From: Candidatus Abyssobacteria bacterium SURF_17
Lineage (GTDB): Bacteria > Abyssobacteria > SURF-5
Direction of reading: 5' to 3'
Assembly (NCBI GenBank): GCA_003598055.1
Contig: QZKI01000110.1
Coordinates: 1-61,316, forward strand
Length of the DNA stretch: 61,316 bases
The notes below the pieces were generated by a model that was not told the DNA's origin, ran no database searches, and saw only the letters and a list, made by a program, of their open reading frames with translations. Positions 59,746 through 61,316 of this stretch are shown one piece after another (position 1 is the stretch's first letter; every line of letters begins with the position of its first letter). The position numbers were made by a program, and so were the translations under genes.

Positions 59746-60996
59746 CTAGCGCTCCTTCACTCCCTGCTGGCCGTAGGGAATATACGTCGCATCGAACGCT
59801 TGGGCATCGACACTCACTTCCGTAAAGCCCCTCCGCGAACTACTATCGGTAATCATCTGATCTTCTTTCCACCACTGTCCTGATATCGCGCCGCCCATGA
59901 CGAAGAGGATGTCGTGCTCGTTCATCTTCCAAGGAATTTTCCTGTAGACGTGCTGATGGCCGGACAGCACAAGCTTGAGGTTGCACTTCTTGAATACCGT
60001 ATCCAATGTGTCCGGAAAATCCGAATCCTGACCCTCCAGACCCTTCTCGTCGGACGGCGGGGGCATAACCTCGCCATCGAGACCGTAACGGACCCCAAAC
60101 GCACCTAACGTCGGGATATGCGTGACGAGTGCAATTGGTCTCGAGCCTCCAACGTGTGACAAATCCTTCTTCAACCATTCAATCTGCTCGGGTGTTACCT
60201 GTCCGAAAGCGAAAACCTCACCCGATCTGGTCGTCGCCCGGCCAATGTTATCGAGTATCACGAAGTGACAGTGCTTGTAATTGAAGGAATAATATGCGGG
60301 GCCGAAATATGTCTCAAACATCTCCTTGCCGTACCGTTCGGGGACGCGCTCATTTGGGATAACTGTCCAACCAAACACATCATGATTGCCCACCGCGTGA
60401 TAAAACGGGGCCTTAATGAGGGAGGCAAGCTGATTCTTATACATCTCATATTGTTTCCGCGCATCTACCTCACTCGACAATCTGAAGGCATCATCGACGA
60501 CATCACCCCCGTGTATCACGAACGGGGGATTCATCCCGGCAACCATTGTGTAGGCTCTTGTGATTTCCAGCACGCTGCGCTCCCTGCCCGCGTGGGTGTC
60601 GCTCACAAACACAAACTTGAACTTCCCATCATCGACGAGATCACTGTTTGGAACAAGGGGAAAATCCAGTGTTTTGCTGTCTCTGGAGTCCTTGCCAACG
60701 CTTCCATAGTACGTGTTCCTAGGGGCATGGTGCGTACCGGGCACGGATACAAACACAATGCTGCCCGGATTTGTCCGAATCTCATACAGGCCGTGACGGT
60801 CCGTAGCCGTAACGTCCTCGCCATCGGACACGACGACTCCTCCGAGCAGCTTCTCTCCGCCGTCATAGGCCCAATTGAGGTTCGCATCCTCGAACACCCG
60901 GCCTCTGACCTCGATTTCCTCCGCGCATGAGCACGAACCGACCCCCAGAAGAATCGAACATGCTATGGCTCCAGCAAGCAATCGTCTTAGGATCAT
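59746..60996 (-). CDS. Exported calcineurin-like metallophosphoesterase
   Basis: A 416-residue protein with a lipoprotein-like signal (residues 1-25, VGSC as lipobox). Residues 25-110 are a beta-sandwich of the metallophosphoesterase N-terminal type (VRGRVFEDANLNWAYDGGEK ... DRHGLYEI). Then the catalytic motifs follow in order: VSDTHAG (D-x-H), IHGGDVVDD (G-D), VGNHDVFG (GNHD), VTHIPT and SGHQHVYRK (GH-x-H). It would hydrolyse phosphate esters outside the inner membrane; the substrate is unknown. The ATG at 60996 follows ACGGAGT; an upstream in-frame ATG at 61089 has no ribosome site. A long perfect inverted repeat lies behind its promoter region. Confidence 0.9.
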   Translation of the reverse strand: MILRRLLAGAIACSILLGVGSCSCAEEIEVRGRVFEDANLNWAYDGGEKLLGGVVVSDGEDVTATDRHGLYEIRTNPGSIVFVSVPGTHHAPRNTYYGSVGKDSRDSKTLDFPLVPNSDLVDDGKFKFVFVSDTHAGRERSVLEITRAYTMVAGMNPPFVIHGGDVVDDAFRLSSEVDARKQYEMYKNQLASLIKAPFYHAVGNHDVFGWTVIPNERVPERYGKEMFETYFGPAYYSFNYKHCHFVILDNIGRATTRSGEVFAFGQVTPEQIEWLKKDLSHVGGSRPIALVTHIPTLGAFGVRYGLDGEVMPPPSDEKGLEGQDSDFPDTLDTVFKKCNLKLVLSGHQHVYRKIPWKMNEHDILFVMGGAISGQWWKEDQMITDSSSRRGFTEVSVDAQAFDATYIPYGQQGVKER

Positions 60997-61122
60997 ACGC
61001 ACTCCGTCGTTTTCACCTTCATCACAAAATCGACGCGCCCGCCGATTACGTCTACAGAAACTACTGTACCACAGGAGCCGCTCAGCCACAATAGTATCCC
61101 CAACTTTGGGCGAAGCAGGGAA

Positions 61123-61182
61123 AGAGCCCTATTTCTAGCCGGAATTGCTTATTTGTCTCATGCAGATTAGAAATAGGGCTCT
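61123..61182. repeat. Perfect 15-base inverted repeat with 30-base loop
   Basis: AGAGCCCTATTTCTA (61123-61137) and TAGAAATAGGGCTCT (61168-61182) are exact complements. No T run follows on either side, so it is not an ordinary terminator. It shares no word with the other repeat families. Confidence 0.75.
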
Positions 61183-61233
61183 GTACTACTAACGTTCAGT
61201 TTCTCAAATTTTTGTCGTGATTTTCTTGACGCA

Positions 61234-61316
61234 GTCATTGCGAGCAAAGGGCCGCAGGCCCGAGGGTCGCAGACCCGAGCGAAGCAATCTCTGTGTGCAT
61301 CTTCAATTCTCCCAAT
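61234..61316. repeat. Palindromic repeat family D, copy 4 (cut by window end)
   Basis: Begins GTCATTGCGAGCAAAGGGCC and reaches the shared TGTGTGCATCTTCAATTCT before the window ends. An extra GGTCGCAGACCC unit makes its left arm longer than in the other copies. Confidence 0.75.

Larger units (their letters stand above)
60997..61316. other. 320-base right-edge stretch with an inverted repeat and repeat D
   Basis: Contains the perfect inverted repeat at 61123-61182 and the truncated repeat D copy from 61234. No gene seen. Confidence 0.5.

Noticed and set aside
8030-61316. CRISPR array made of the recurring repeats
   Set aside because: The repeats are dispersed singly over tens of kb, are palindromic through most of their length and have no regular spacers or cas genes.
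1-61316. tRNA and rRNA genes
   Set aside because: I found no cloverleaf with a GTTCRANYC arm and CCA-side pairing and no conserved rRNA words in intergenic DNA; reading by eye may miss a tRNA.

Overview
The window reads as a chromosomal segment of an uncultured, probably Gram-negative and at least partly anaerobic bacterium, with moderately GC-rich coding DNA. An outer-membrane SphA/phenol-meta-type protein argues for a diderm cell. A nickel carbon monoxide dehydrogenase (CooS) and an acetylene-hydratase-like Mo/W enzyme argue for anaerobic metabolism. The lineage cannot be fixed from sequence reading alone. I see 50 protein genes, no rRNA, no tRNA, no CRISPR array and no complete transposase gene. 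Intergenic DNA is unusually full of short palindromic repeat families.

Layout. 0.3-9.5 kb: outer-membrane protein, TrpB2, enoyl-CoA hydratase, ATP-type PEP carboxykinase, amidase, methyltransferase and small proteins. 9.6-14.0 kb: a minus-strand operon TetR - DUF35 - thiolase - thiolase - DUF35 with a strong promoter and a palindromic operator; one thiolase lacks the nucleophilic Cys and the last DUF35 protein has a 110-residue Lys/Ala tail. 14.2-16.3 kb: a ParA ATPase fused to a carbohydrate-binding (CBM48/AMPK-type) domain, followed by a Cys-containing protein of unknown function. 16.8-24.2 kb: MscS channel, a GH38 mannosidase translationally coupled to a rhomboid protease, a crotonase and a B12/radical SAM protein. 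24.3-31.5 kb: core genes pyrG, DUF177, rpmF, fabD, fabG, acpP, fabF, rnc, with plsX and fabH missing from the usual order and a possible structured RNA between pyrG and DUF177.

31.6-47.1 kb: acyl-CoA dehydrogenase, small proteins, then a long minus-strand run with a serine hydrolase, Zn alcohol dehydrogenase, split altronate-dehydratase-type (UxaA) proteins, an MFS carrier, a penicillin-acylase-type Ntn hydrolase, an IlvD/Edd dehydratase, two tandem membrane acyltransferases and a TetR repressor. The middle of this run looks like a sugar-acid uptake and breakdown module. 47.2-51.0 kb: divergent from that TetR, and sharing its operator motif, is a four-gene operon: alpha/beta hydrolase, NRAMP-like transporter without the usual metal-site residues, a two-cluster ferredoxin fused to an unknown domain, and an unknown Cys protein. 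This is the best candidate here for an undescribed system. 51.1-61.3 kb: a second penicillin-acylase-type enzyme, the acetylene-hydratase-like enzyme, convergent cooS with a candidate FNR/CRP-type site, an M28 peptidase and a metallophosphoesterase.

How the genes fit together. Fatty-acid and acyl-CoA chemistry recurs (fab genes, crotonases, acyl-CoA dehydrogenase, paired thiolases with DUF35 partners). Sugar-acid catabolism and PEP carboxykinase connect to central carbon flow. CooS and the Mo/W enzyme add C1/C2 chemistry. All functional assignments come from motif reading; promoter, operator and RNA calls are pattern matches without experimental support.
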